The notes beneath the pieces were generated by a model. It was not told where the DNA came from and searched no databases. It saw nothing but the letters and a program-made list of their open reading frames with translations. The position numbers and the translations under genes were made by a program. DNA of 62,216 nucleotides from Bacteroidaceae bacterium (GTDB lineage: Bacteria; Bacteroidota; Bacteroidia; Bacteroidales; Bacteroidaceae): positions 1 through 62,216 of the forward strand of contig CAAGKZ010000091.1 in the NCBI GenBank assembly GCA_900770665.1, written 5' to 3'. Positions 18,778 to 26,709 of the stretch are shown one piece after another (positions within the stretch are counted from its first letter, which is position 1; each line of letters begins with the position of its first letter).

Positions 18778-20058
18778 ATGGAAATAAAAGTTCACGGAAC
18801 ATTACAGGGTTGCGTTACGCCGCCGCCATCTAAATCACAGGCGCACAGGTTACTCATCTGCGCAGCGCTTGGTTGTGAGCCTTGCAGCATTGTGTGTAGT
18901 GCCGTGAACGACGATATAATGGCAACAATGCGTTGTCTCAATGCCTTGGGTGCAGAAATCACCTATTCAGCGGGCGTTTTTAATGTAATACCCGTGAAGG
19001 TCGTAAAGCGTGGAACACTCGACTGTGGCGAGAGCGGCTCCACTTTGCGTTTCCTTGTGTCGGTGGCAGCAGTGCTTGGTGCCGATGCTACATTTGTGGG
19101 AACCGGCAAACTGCCGCAACGTCCAATGGGTGCGCTGCTTGATGCTCTTGCATCGCACGGTGTAACATTTACCCGCCACACTGCCGATGAGTTGCCATTG
19201 ACATGCAACGGTACTCTCCGTGGCGGCAGATACAGTCTGCCGGGCAACATATCGTCGCAATACCTCACAGGCCTGCTTTTTGCCTTGCCATTGGCGGCCG
19301 AGGATAGCGAGATTGAGGTTACCGACGGGCTTACAAGTGCCTCGTATGTTACAATGACACTCGATGCGCTGCGCATTGCAGGTATTGAGGTGGAGCAACG
19401 CGGCAACATATACAGGATAAAGGGTAACCAACAATACCGCATGCCACAGCGTGTGGTTGTGGAGGGCGACTGGTCATCGGCAGCCTTTTGGGTTGTGGCG
19501 GGTGTTACGGGCAAGCGCCCTGTCACCGTGTGCGGAATGAACAACGACTCATTACAGGGTGACAGCTACATCATAGACCATCTGCGCTCAATGGGTGCCT
19601 TCATTGAGTGCAACGAGAATGGAGTGGTGGCAATGCCGTCGCACCTTTTCGGTACGGAACTAGATTGTACCGATACCCCCGACCTTGTACCTGTGCTTGC
19701 CGTTGCTGCGGCTGTAGCTCAGGGAACAACAGTTTTCACCGGTGTTGGTCGTCTGCGCTTCAAGGAGAGCGACCGCCTGTCTGCTGTCAAGGATTTGCTT
19801 GCTGCATTCGGTATTTCCTCGCAGATTGGCGAGGATACATTTACCGTATATGGCGGTGAGCCTGTGGCAACAGCCTCGGTAGACAGTTACAACGACCATC
19901 GCATAGCAATGTCGGCGGCCGTTATGGCTACCGTTGCAAGTGGCGTGACAACAATAAAGGAGCACACTTGCGTGGCAAAGTCCTATCCGACCTTTTTCGA
20001 TGACTTTGCAATGCTTGGAGGGAATGTTGAAAACGGAAAGGTGAAAAGGGAAAGGTGA
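18778..20058 (+). CDS. aroA: 3-phosphoshikimate 1-carboxyvinyltransferase (EPSP synthase)
   Basis: Adds enolpyruvate to shikimate 3-phosphate; target of glyphosate. 426 aa. Motifs: PPPSKSQAHRLL, CGESGSTLRFL, LPQRPMGALLDAL, LRFKESDRLSAV and YNDHRIAMSAAV. The true fold ends near FFDDFAMLGG; the last residues, VENGKVKRER, are encoded by a heptanucleotide repeat tract whose fifth unit also supplies the TGA stop. Whether the enzyme is class I or class II (glyphosate-tolerant) is not decided here. Confidence 0.95.
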   Translation: MEIKVHGTLQGCVTPPPSKSQAHRLLICAALGCEPCSIVCSAVNDDIMATMRCLNALGAEITYSAGVFNVIPVKVVKRGTLDCGESGSTLRFLVSVAAVLGADATFVGTGKLPQRPMGALLDALASHGVTFTRHTADELPLTCNGTLRGGRYSLPGNISSQYLTGLLFALPLAAEDSEIEVTDGLTSASYVTMTLDALRIAGIEVEQRGNIYRIKGNQQYRMPQRVVVEGDWSSAAFWVVAGVTGKRPVTVCGMNNDSLQGDSYIIDHLRSMGAFIECNENGVVAMPSHLFGTELDCTDTPDLVPVLAVAAAVAQGTTVFTGVGRLRFKESDRLSAVKDLLAAFGISSQIGEDTFTVYGGEPVATASVDSYNDHRIAMSAAVMATVASGVTTIKEHTCVAKSYPTFFDDFAMLGGNVENGKVKRER

Positions 20059-20060
20059 AA
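20026..20060 (+). repeat. Heptanucleotide tract (5 units) overlapping the aroA 3' end
   Basis: GTTGAAA, ACGGAAA, GGTGAAA, AGGGAAA, GGTGAAA in exact 7-nt register, running directly into a family A hairpin unit at 20061. The TGA inside the last unit is the aroA stop codon. Confidence 0.82.
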
Positions 20061-20147
20061 GCTGCGAGTAAGCGAGTGCAGAGGAAAAACTTGTTTTTAC
20101 TATGCCGAGCAAGAGCAGGTTCAATCGCACGAAGTGCGGTTAAAGCG
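20061..20147 (+). repeat. Family A hairpin repeat between aroA and pheA
   Basis: Order: GCTGCGAGTAAGCGAG, hairpin 1 (AAAAA at 20085-20089, CTTG, TTTTT), CTATGCCGAGC, GGTTCAA, hairpin 2 (AATCGCAC, GAA, GTGCGGTT, 20123-20141), TTAAAGC. Two nearly identical units lie at 60.7-60.9 kb. Confidence 0.8.
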
Positions 20148-20182
20148 GAAAACTGGAAGGTATAAAATTAAAACAATATAAT

Positions 20183-21325
20183 ATGGATTTGGATAAACTA
20201 CGTCAAGAGATAGATGAAATAGATACCCAGATGTGCGACCTCTTTGCGCGCCGCATGCAGGTGGTGTCTGGTATCGGAAAATACAAGAAAGAGAACAATC
20301 TGCCGGTATATCACCCATCGCGTGCACGCACCGTGTTGCAGAACGTGTCAAAACGCCTGGGCCCGGAATTTGAGGGCTATGGCCGCACACTCTACCGCAC
20401 AATATTCGACCTGAGCGAGTCGTACGAGACACGTATGCTCTCCGAGGGTACCGACTTCTTCAACCACTTCAAGCAGATAGCATCAGTTCCGCCACAGCCG
20501 TTCCCCAAGCGCGGTTCTGTAGCCTGTGCCGGTTGTGAGGGCTCTTATGCACACCTTGCATCGGAGCGCCTTTTCGACCTGCCTGAAATAATGTACATGA
20601 ACAACTTCGAGGGCGTTTTCAAGGCTGTCAGCAGCGGCCTTTGCGAGTTCGGTGTATTGCCAATAGAGAACTCTCTCGCAGGTTCTGTGAATGCCATCTA
20701 CGACCTGCTTGCTGCATACAATGTGAGCATCGTTCGTGGTGTGCGCCTAAAGGTCGACCACGCAATCCTTGCTCTCCCGGGTACAAGACTTGAGGACATC
20801 CGCGAAATCTACTCGCACCAGCAGGCTATCAACCAGTGCTCCGAGTTCCTTTCCACTCTCAAGAATGTGCGCGTAATTGCATGCGAGAACACTGCCGAGG
20901 CTGCCCGCATGGTGGCTCAGGGTGGCGACCCTACAAAGGCATCGCTCTCGTCACGTCTCTGTGCCGAACTTTACCAGATGCAGGTGCTCAAATCATCAGT
21001 GCAGAACCGTGACAACAACTATACCCGTTTCATCTGCATTGCCAAGGAACCTAAAATATATTCCGGTGCCGACCGCACAAGCGTGATGATAAACATCCCC
21101 AACCGCCCCGGAACACTCTTCCGCATAATGTCACGCTTCAACGCAAGCGGTGTGAACCTCGTGAAGCTCGAGAGCCGCCAAATCCCCGAGCGCGAATTCG
21201 AGTATCGTTTCTACTTCGACATTGAAGCATCCGTTTATAGCGACGAATTCCTCTCCCTCATGTGCGAACTACATGAGTGTGGGGAGCAGTTTAGGTATTT
21301 TGGGACATATGCCGAAATAATCTAG
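20183..21325 (+). CDS. pheA: Chorismate mutase / prephenate dehydratase (P-protein) with ACT domain
   Basis: Makes phenylpyruvate from chorismate in two steps. 380 aa: AroQ-type chorismate mutase (about 1-85, LRQEIDEIDTQMCDLFARR), prephenate dehydratase (about 105-285, with CAGCEGSYAHLA, PIENSLAGSV and NNYTRF), and a C-terminal ACT domain (about 297-375, NRPGTLFRIMSRF, LESRQIPEREFEY) that normally binds phenylalanine for feedback. With tyrA upstream, both branches from prephenate are in this cluster. Confidence 0.95.
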   Translation: MDLDKLRQEIDEIDTQMCDLFARRMQVVSGIGKYKKENNLPVYHPSRARTVLQNVSKRLGPEFEGYGRTLYRTIFDLSESYETRMLSEGTDFFNHFKQIASVPPQPFPKRGSVACAGCEGSYAHLASERLFDLPEIMYMNNFEGVFKAVSSGLCEFGVLPIENSLAGSVNAIYDLLAAYNVSIVRGVRLKVDHAILALPGTRLEDIREIYSHQQAINQCSEFLSTLKNVRVIACENTAEAARMVAQGGDPTKASLSSRLCAELYQMQVLKSSVQNRDNNYTRFICIAKEPKIYSGADRTSVMINIPNRPGTLFRIMSRFNASGVNLVKLESRQIPEREFEYRFYFDIEASVYSDEFLSLMCELHECGEQFRYFGTYAEII

Positions 21326-21360
21326 TGGAATTGTTTAAAAGTGCGATAGCTGTGTTGTTA

Positions 21361-21415
21361 TGGCTGTTGTATAATCCTCATTTACTTCAAGTAAACTCCG
21401 GTTCTCCAACAGCCA
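21361..21415 (+). repeat. Family C hairpin repeat between pheA and aroQ
   Basis: Outer arms TGGCTGTTG (21361-21369) and CAACAGCCA (21407-21415) pair perfectly. They enclose the core TCCTCATTTAC (21375-21385), five loop bases, GTAAACTCCGG. The same core, with unrelated outer arms, recurs at 24653-24695. The rest of the 190-nt gap holds the shared string CTGCGTTACGCTC and no gene. Confidence 0.72.
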
Positions 21416-21515
21416 CACGCCTTGCTCTCACACTTTTACTCCAATCCCACATTGTCTAAATTGGCGATAACTGCGTTACGCTCAAAGCGGTGATAACTAT
21501 TGAATACAATTTGAT

Positions 21516-21947
21516 ATGAAAAAGATATTGGTAATAAATGGCCCTAACCTCAATCTGTTGGGGTTGCGTGAGCCGGCGCTCTATGGTGCGCAGAACTTTG
21601 CGGCGTTGCAACAGTTCATTCGTGATTGTGCTGCCGAGTGTGCTGTAGAGGTCGAACTGTTCCAGTCGAACCACGAGGGTGCGATTGTCGACAAGATTCA
21701 GGCTGCCTATGGTGTGTTCGACGGTATTCTAATAAACCCGGCGGCATACACCCACACAAGTGTGGCAATACTCGATGCTCTCAAGGCTGTGGCGTTGCCG
21801 ACAGTGGAGGTTCATCTTACCGATATTTCCACTCGTGAGGAGTTCCGCCGTTTCTCATTCGTTTCGCTCTATGCACAGAAGACCATCTGCGGCAAGGGCT
21901 TTGATGGCTACAAGGAGGGATTAGGGTACCTTAAAAATATATTGTAA
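21516..21947 (+). CDS. aroQ: 3-dehydroquinate dehydratase, type II
   Basis: Dehydrates 3-dehydroquinate to 3-dehydroshikimate. 143 aa, the size of the dodecameric type II enzyme. Motifs: INGPNLNLLGLREPALYG with the catalytic Tyr, NPAAYTHTSVAI, and EVHLTDISTREEFRR with the catalytic His. Last gene of the aromatic cluster; aroE, aroK and aroC are not in this window. Confidence 0.95.
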   Translation: MKKILVINGPNLNLLGLREPALYGAQNFAALQQFIRDCAAECAVEVELFQSNHEGAIVDKIQAAYGVFDGILINPAAYTHTSVAILDALKAVALPTVEVHLTDISTREEFRRFSFVSLYAQKTICGKGFDGYKEGLGYLKNIL

Positions 21948-21962
21948 ATAAAGTTTTCTGCT

Positions 21963-22042
21963 TGTCATTCTGAACGGAATGTAATGAAGTGAAGAATCTT
22001 GTTAAGCGTGTTATTAGATTCTTCGCTGTGCTCAGAATGACA
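21963..22042 (+). repeat. Family B hairpin repeat between aroQ and nnrDE
   Basis: Ends TGTCATTCTGA and TCAGAATGACA are perfect inverted repeats (11 bp). Inner arms GAAGAATCTTG and AGATTCTTCGC also pair. Further copies are at 28993 and from 60918 to 61689. Confidence 0.82.
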
Positions 22043-22064
22043 GAATTGCTTGTAGTTATAATTT

Positions 22065-23582
22065 ATGAAATTCTTCAATACACCGCTTATAAAGGCAATA
22101 GATGCCTACACCATTGAGCACGAGCCTGTGGCATCCATCGGCCTGATGGAGCGTGCGGCGCGCGCTTTGACGGCTGCTATACTTGAGCGCTATGCAGGGC
22201 GTGGGTTTGCTGTCTTTGCAGGCCCCGGCAATAACGGTGGCGACGGCCTTGCCGTGGCGCGTATGTTGCATGGTGCGGGTTGCAAGCTTGCGGTATGGCT
22301 CATAAATCCAAAAAGGAAACTCTCGCCCGATTGCGCAGTGAACCTTGAGCGCCTGAGGGCTGTGGGTGTGCCAGTCGAGGAGGTTACCGATGCTTTCAGG
22401 ATGCCGTCAGTTCCAGCCGCTGATGTGGTAATAGATGCACTCTTTGGCAGTGGGCTCGACCGTCCTGTGGTTAGCGGTGTGTTTGCCGATGTGATACGCG
22501 GCATTGATGCCTGTGGCAACGAAGTGGTAGCAATTGATATGCCATCGGGGCTTTTGGGTGGCGAAAATGAGCCTGCATTGCAACTTATTGTGCTTGCCAC
22601 GCTCACACTTACGCTCCAGTTTCCTAAACTGTCGCAACTGTTTGCCGAGAACGAGATGTTCGTTGGCGAACTGCAGATACTTGATATCCGGCTTTCGCAA
22701 CGTGCGATAGAGGAGACTCCGTCGCCCTTCTTCTACACGTGCAAGGATGATGTGTTGCCGTTGATAAGGCCGCGTGCAAGGCACTCGCACAAGGGGGTGT
22801 TTGGCCGTGCACTGCTTGTCGCCGGCTCAAAAGGAATGGCGGGTGCATCGGTGCTTGCAACACGCGCAGCATTGCGCAGTGGGGTGGGGCTACTCACCGT
22901 ACACGTTCCTGCAGCAAATAATTCCATTGTGCAGGCTGTTGTGCCCGAGGCTATGACAAGTATCGATAGCAATGAGTGTTGCTTCAGTGACACCATCGAC
23001 ACAGCGCGTTACACAGCCGTGGGTGTAGGTCCCGGCCTTGGACAAAGTAAGGAGAGCGAGGCGGCGCTTCTTGCACTCATTGAGGGCTGCAAGGCGCCTA
23101 TGGTGCTTGATGCCGATGCCTTGAATATCCTTGCGCGCAATCCAAAATATATGCAGTGCCTGCCGCAAGGCAGTGTGATAACCCCACATGTGGGCGAGTT
23201 TGCACGCCTGTTCGGTTCAACCGACAGCTCCTATGTACGTTTGCAGGCGGCACAGGTCTATGCCATGACATTCGGTGTTACAATAGTGCTCAAAGGGGCA
23301 CATACCGTGGTTGTGACACAAATGGGAACATTCCATTTCAACAGCACCGGCAATCCCGGGATGGCAACGGGCGGATGTGGCGATGTGCTCACGGGCTGTA
23401 TTCTCTCACTGCTTGCACAGGGTTATGCCGCGCCCGACGCCGCGCGTCTTGCTGTCTATGTTCATGGTCTTGCAGGCGATATCGCCGCCAGTGAAAAGGG
23501 GCAGATGGCGCTTGTGGCCGGTGATATTGTCGACAACTTGCCACGCGCGTGGCGTTCACTGGAGGAGGAGAGCAGGCGATGA
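22065..23582 (+). CDS. nnrDE: Bifunctional NAD(P)H-hydrate epimerase / ADP-dependent dehydratase
   Basis: Repairs hydrated NADH and NADPH. 505 aa: N-terminal YjeF_N epimerase domain (about 1-210, with FAGPGNNGGDGLAVAR), and a C-terminal ribokinase-like dehydratase domain (about 225-500, with GVGPGLGQ, VLDADALNILA and NPGMATGGCGDVLTG containing the catalytic Asp). Its stop overlaps the start of the next gene by the ATGA arrangement. Confidence 0.95.
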   Translation: MKFFNTPLIKAIDAYTIEHEPVASIGLMERAARALTAAILERYAGRGFAVFAGPGNNGGDGLAVARMLHGAGCKLAVWLINPKRKLSPDCAVNLERLRAVGVPVEEVTDAFRMPSVPAADVVIDALFGSGLDRPVVSGVFADVIRGIDACGNEVVAIDMPSGLLGGENEPALQLIVLATLTLTLQFPKLSQLFAENEMFVGELQILDIRLSQRAIEETPSPFFYTCKDDVLPLIRPRARHSHKGVFGRALLVAGSKGMAGASVLATRAALRSGVGLLTVHVPAANNSIVQAVVPEAMTSIDSNECCFSDTIDTARYTAVGVGPGLGQSKESEAALLALIEGCKAPMVLDADALNILARNPKYMQCLPQGSVITPHVGEFARLFGSTDSSYVRLQAAQVYAMTFGVTIVLKGAHTVVVTQMGTFHFNSTGNPGMATGGCGDVLTGCILSLLAQGYAAPDAARLAVYVHGLAGDIAASEKGQMALVAGDIVDNLPRAWRSLEEESRR

Positions 23583-24532
23583 AGTTCCATAAATTTCTGC
23601 GCGACTGGTCGCTGCCCATTGCAATGCTCGGTGGGGTGGTGATGTATCTGCTTTATGTAAACATTCCACTCTTCGATGGTACCCATGATTTTGTGTTGTC
23701 GGTAATTTCCTACCTGCAGCCGGGGTTGATATTCGCAATGCTCTTTGTTACCTTCTGTAAGGTGAAGATAAGGGAACTTAAACCATCGCGTTGGCACTTG
23801 TGGCTGCTTGCTTTCCAACTGTTGTCGTTCATTGCTATATCCCTTACCATAGCTTTTGTACCGCAAATGCCTGAGACTGTGCGTGTGCTGCTTGAGGCGG
23901 CGATGATGTGCCTGCTGTGCCCCACAGCAACTGCTGCGGCTGTAATTACCGCCAAACTTGGTGGAAATTCAGCCTCGCTCATTTCATATACAATGCAGAT
24001 AAACATTGCCGTTGCGCTTGTTGCTCCGCTGTTTCTTTCATTCTCGCATCCGGTAGAGGGAGTGTCTATGGCATCATCGTTCCTGCTCATTCTGGGCAAG
24101 GTGTTCCCACTGTTGCTCTGCCCGCTACTGTGCGCCGAGGCTGTACGTTGCTTTCTGCCACGTCTGCACTCCCTGCTTGTCACCAAAGGACGTAACTTGC
24201 CGTTTTACTTGTGGCTTGTGGCTTTGTCGCTTGCCATTGCAATGACAACGCGTGCCATTGCCCACAGTAATCTCTCTGTTTGGGTTATGGCGGGAATTGC
24301 AGTTGTTTCACTGGTGTGTTGCGTGGTGCAGTTCGCATTCGGGCGTTACATTGGGCGCCGCAACGGCGAGGTCATTGCCGGTGGGCAGTCACTTGGACAA
24401 AAAAATACGGTGTTTGCCATTTGGTTTGCGTATACATTCCTCACTCCTGTAACAGCCATCGCCGGCGGTTTCTACTCGCTGTGGCATAATCTCGTGAATA
24501 CGTGGCAACTATATAAGTATAATCACAAATAG
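23579..24532 (+). CDS. BASS-like (bile acid:Na+ symporter family) membrane transporter
   Basis: 317-aa inner-membrane protein with about nine or ten hydrophobic segments. The start MKFHKFLRDW overlaps the nnrDE stop by 4 nt; the longer start at 23549 lies inside nnrDE and is not favoured. LCPTATAAAVITAKLGG and GGQSLGQKNTVFAIW resemble the sodium-site crossover motifs of the BASS/SBF superfamily, hence the call. Substrate is unknown; bile acids are not implied. Confidence 0.7.
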   Translation: MKFHKFLRDWSLPIAMLGGVVMYLLYVNIPLFDGTHDFVLSVISYLQPGLIFAMLFVTFCKVKIRELKPSRWHLWLLAFQLLSFIAISLTIAFVPQMPETVRVLLEAAMMCLLCPTATAAAVITAKLGGNSASLISYTMQINIAVALVAPLFLSFSHPVEGVSMASSFLLILGKVFPLLLCPLLCAEAVRCFLPRLHSLLVTKGRNLPFYLWLVALSLAIAMTTRAIAHSNLSVWVMAGIAVVSLVCCVVQFAFGRYIGRRNGEVIAGGQSLGQKNTVFAIWFAYTFLTPVTAIAGGFYSLWHNLVNTWQLYKYNHK

Positions 24533-24652
24533 TATAGTGAGCGACTAAAAAGCAAATTTGATAATTGTCCAAACTTGGCTGCACTCGTTGTTAAACATTA
24601 AAGTAAACTTTGTGTTTAACTCGCTTGCACAAGTTTTCTGCGTTACGCTCGT

Positions 24653-24695
24653 CTTTAAAATCCTCATTTACGTTTAGTAAACTGCGGTTTTAAAG
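24653..24695 (+). repeat. Family C hairpin repeat
   Basis: CTTTAAAA (24653-24660) pairs with TTTTAAAG (24688-24695) around the core TCCTCATTTAC, five bases, GTAAACTGCGG shared with the copy at 21375. It lies in the 311-nt gap 24533-24843. An additional hairpin upstream (GTTAAACA near 24590 with TGTTTAAC near 24612) and GCGTTACGCTC belong to the same compound element. No gene was found in the gap. Confidence 0.72.
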
Positions 24696-24785
24696 CCTTC
24701 GCAAGCCTTGAACTTTGCATTTTATTCGCACCCTATTGACGAAGATGAACTTTTGTCGTATACAAAACTCTATCCTTGCTTCTCA

Positions 24786-24817
24786 TTTGTACTATTCCTT
24801 CTATTTGATTACTTTTG
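24786..24817 (+). promoter_or_regulatory. Bacteroidetes promoter for the PAP2 gene
   Basis: TTTG (24786-24789), 20-nt spacer, TACTTTTG (24810-24817): a complete -33/-7 match. The predicted start is near 24824, giving a leader of about 20 nt. Confidence 0.72.
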
Positions 24818-24843
24818 CGTTACTATTGCATTGATAATCCATT

Positions 24844-25593
24844 ATGAAAACAAGAATATTTCTCTTCCTTTGTCTTTTCAGTGTCATAACCGCCAATGCG
24901 CAGACAGATTCTTTGACTATCACCAACGTTGTTGAATCTGATGCGGCAACTACTATTCCGGCTATAACCAACAAGCAGTATAACCTCAACTATGCCCATC
25001 ACTCTTGCTGTGTGGCATTGCCGGTGGCTGCAGTTGGCTTTGCACTTATGCCAGCCGACAAACACATTGCCGATGGTGTGCAGACGAAACTCCCGGGCTT
25101 TGAGGCAAAGTTCGATGACTATCTGCAATATGCTCCCTGGGCAGCACATCTTGTTATGGGTGCGTGCGGCGTAAAGGGAGTGAGCAAGAACCGTTGGCAG
25201 GTGCTCACTGCCGATGCTTTGGCTGCAGTGATGATGGCGGGAACGGTAAAGGGCTTGAAGATATGCGTGAACCGCACCCGCCCCAATGGCGAGGAAGAGA
25301 GCTTCCCCTCGGGGCACACGGCAAAGGCCTTTATGGGTGCTACGCTGCTTGCGCATGAGTATGGTAGCCGCAGCATTTGGATTCCCATTGCCGGATACAC
25401 CGTTGCAACTGCAACAGGTGTTATGCGTGTGCTCAACAACCGTCACTATTTGAGCGACGTGGTCGTTGGTGCTGCCGTGGGCATTCTCACAGCCGAGCTT
25501 GCCTACTGGGCAACAGATGCCATATTCAAGGACAGGAAGCTCTTCAAGTCGCATTATAATGTAAATGCCGATTATATAATAAAGAACTATTGA
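24844..25593 (+). CDS. PAP2-family phosphatase, exported
   Basis: 249-aa lipid or acid phosphatase of the PAP2 superfamily. Signal peptide ends near ANAQ. The three-part active site is complete: KICVNRTRP, FPSGHT, and RVLNNRHYLSDVVVG with the catalytic His and Asp. Hydrophobic segments flank the motifs, so the enzyme is probably membrane-attached with a periplasmic active site. Likely substrates are undecaprenyl pyrophosphate or phosphatidic or lipid A phosphates; sequence does not choose. Confidence 0.88.
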   Translation: MKTRIFLFLCLFSVITANAQTDSLTITNVVESDAATTIPAITNKQYNLNYAHHSCCVALPVAAVGFALMPADKHIADGVQTKLPGFEAKFDDYLQYAPWAAHLVMGACGVKGVSKNRWQVLTADALAAVMMAGTVKGLKICVNRTRPNGEEESFPSGHTAKAFMGATLLAHEYGSRSIWIPIAGYTVATATGVMRVLNNRHYLSDVVVGAAVGILTAELAYWATDAIFKDRKLFKSHYNVNADYIIKNY

Positions 25594-25626
25594 GGGTAAG
25601 TTTATCGTTTCTAATAGATAATCCAA

Positions 25627-26292
25627 ATGACTCCTGAACAGTTGGCAAAAAGATTGCACTTTGCCGGCAAAGCAGTGCCGTCAATGATACGTCGCCGCGA
25701 GGGGCATGACTATTTGGGGCGGCGTATGTACCTTATAACAATGACGGTTGAGGGACGGCGGCCTCTGCTCGGTACCGTTGTGGGCAACCCCGAAGCTGAA
25801 CACGGAACTCCCGATGCTCCCCGTATGGAACTTTCGACACTTGGCAAGGCGGTAGAAAAGCATTGGATGGAGATTGGGGAGTACTATCCTCAGGTGGAGG
25901 TGTTGGCGCTTCAGTTGATGCCCGACCACTTGCACAGCATCATTTTTGTAAAGGAGAAGATGCCGCAACATCTTGGGCAAGTAATCAAGGGCTTTAAGAT
26001 TGCAACAAACAGGGTCTATAAGCAGGTTTGCTCTGCTGCGATACTATCGCAGCCTACTGTACCAAACCGCAAGCAGGGAATGCTGTGGAGCATTGGTTAC
26101 ACCGATGGAATACTTGACCGTCGTGGACAGCTCGACAACTGGTTCAACTACTTGCGTGATAACCCACGGCGTTTGCTCATGAAGCGCTCTTGTCCGGAGT
26201 TCTTCCGTGTGCAGCGCAACATAAAGGTGGGGGAGTGTGAGTTCTCGGCTATCGGTAACCGTTTTTTATTGTCGCACCCTTTTCGTCTGTAG
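25627..26292 (+). CDS. REP-associated (Y1/HUH, IS200-like) transposase domain protein
   Basis: 221-aa single-strand DNA nuclease/ligase of the Y1 superfamily (RAYT type). The HUH motif is His101-Leu-His103 in LMPDHLHSIIFV, and the candidate nucleophile Tyr175 is in NYLRDNPRRLL, which fits the YxxxNP pattern of RAYTs. RAYTs process hairpin REP repeats, and hairpin families are abundant in this window. No IS200-style end pair was found around the gene, so it looks like a domesticated, single-copy type. It ends with a TAG that separates it from an in-frame downstream segment (26293-26637) that looks like the missing C-terminal part of the same protein. Confidence 0.85.
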   Translation: MTPEQLAKRLHFAGKAVPSMIRRREGHDYLGRRMYLITMTVEGRRPLLGTVVGNPEAEHGTPDAPRMELSTLGKAVEKHWMEIGEYYPQVEVLALQLMPDHLHSIIFVKEKMPQHLGQVIKGFKIATNRVYKQVCSAAILSQPTVPNRKQGMLWSIGYTDGILDRRGQLDNWFNYLRDNPRRLLMKRSCPEFFRVQRNIKVGECEFSAIGNRFLLSHPFRL

Positions 26293-26637
26293 GTTCAATG
26301 TTCGCGTAGTTTGAGCGAGGAGCAGATTGAGATGAGAAAGCGTTTTTTTCTGGAGAAGGCTCGTTACGGCGCAGTCCTTGTGTCACCAAGTATTTCGCCG
26401 GGTGAAAAGGCTGTTATGCGTGCCGCCTTTGATGCCGGTTTCCCGCTAATTATTTTGCAAGAGAATGGCTTTACCGAAATGACAAAGCCTGCCGGTAGTC
26501 GCTTCGATGCATGTGCCGAGGGACGCCTGTTGATTCTCTCGCCATGGGAGCACCATAACCAACGCCTTAATATTAGCCGCGGGCAATGCCTTACGCTTAA
26601 CGAGATGGCAAGGTGTGTTTGCCAACCTGCTGAATAG
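26293..26637 (+). pseudogene. In-frame C-terminal segment of the transposase, after a TAG codon (SLOG/DprA-like)
   Basis: The same reading frame continues after the TAG at 26290-26292 for 114 codons (beginning VQCSRSLSEEQIEMRKRFF) to the next stop. The segment looks like a small Rossmann-type domain: GAVLVSPSISPGEKAVMRAA, FPLIILQENGF, FDACAEGRLLILSPW. This order resembles the SLOG/DprA nucleotide-binding fold. I recall similar C-terminal parts on full-length Bacteroidales RAYT-like proteins, so a nonsense mutation or programmed readthrough is likely. A TTG at 26311 could also start it as a separate 108-aa protein. Confidence 0.7.
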
Positions 26638-26652
26638 TTTGTTATATATGCT

Positions 26653-26688
26653 AATATCCCCGTAACAGTGAACCGTTACGGGGATATT
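26653..26688. terminator. Bidirectional terminator between convergent genes
   Basis: A perfect 14-bp inverted repeat (26653-26666 with 26675-26688) has an 8-nt loop. It separates the plus-strand transposase from the minus-strand GH84 gene. Confidence 0.85.
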
Positions 26689-26709
26689 CTGTTATGAAAT
26701 TAATTCAGT

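Noticed and set aside
23579..24532. Bile acid transporter role for the BASS-like protein
   Set aside because: Only the fold-level resemblance is visible; this superfamily carries many substrates.
24708..24935. 75-codon plus-strand frame before the PAP2 gene
   Set aside because: It starts inside a repeat element, overlaps a good promoter and the true gene start, and has no domain.
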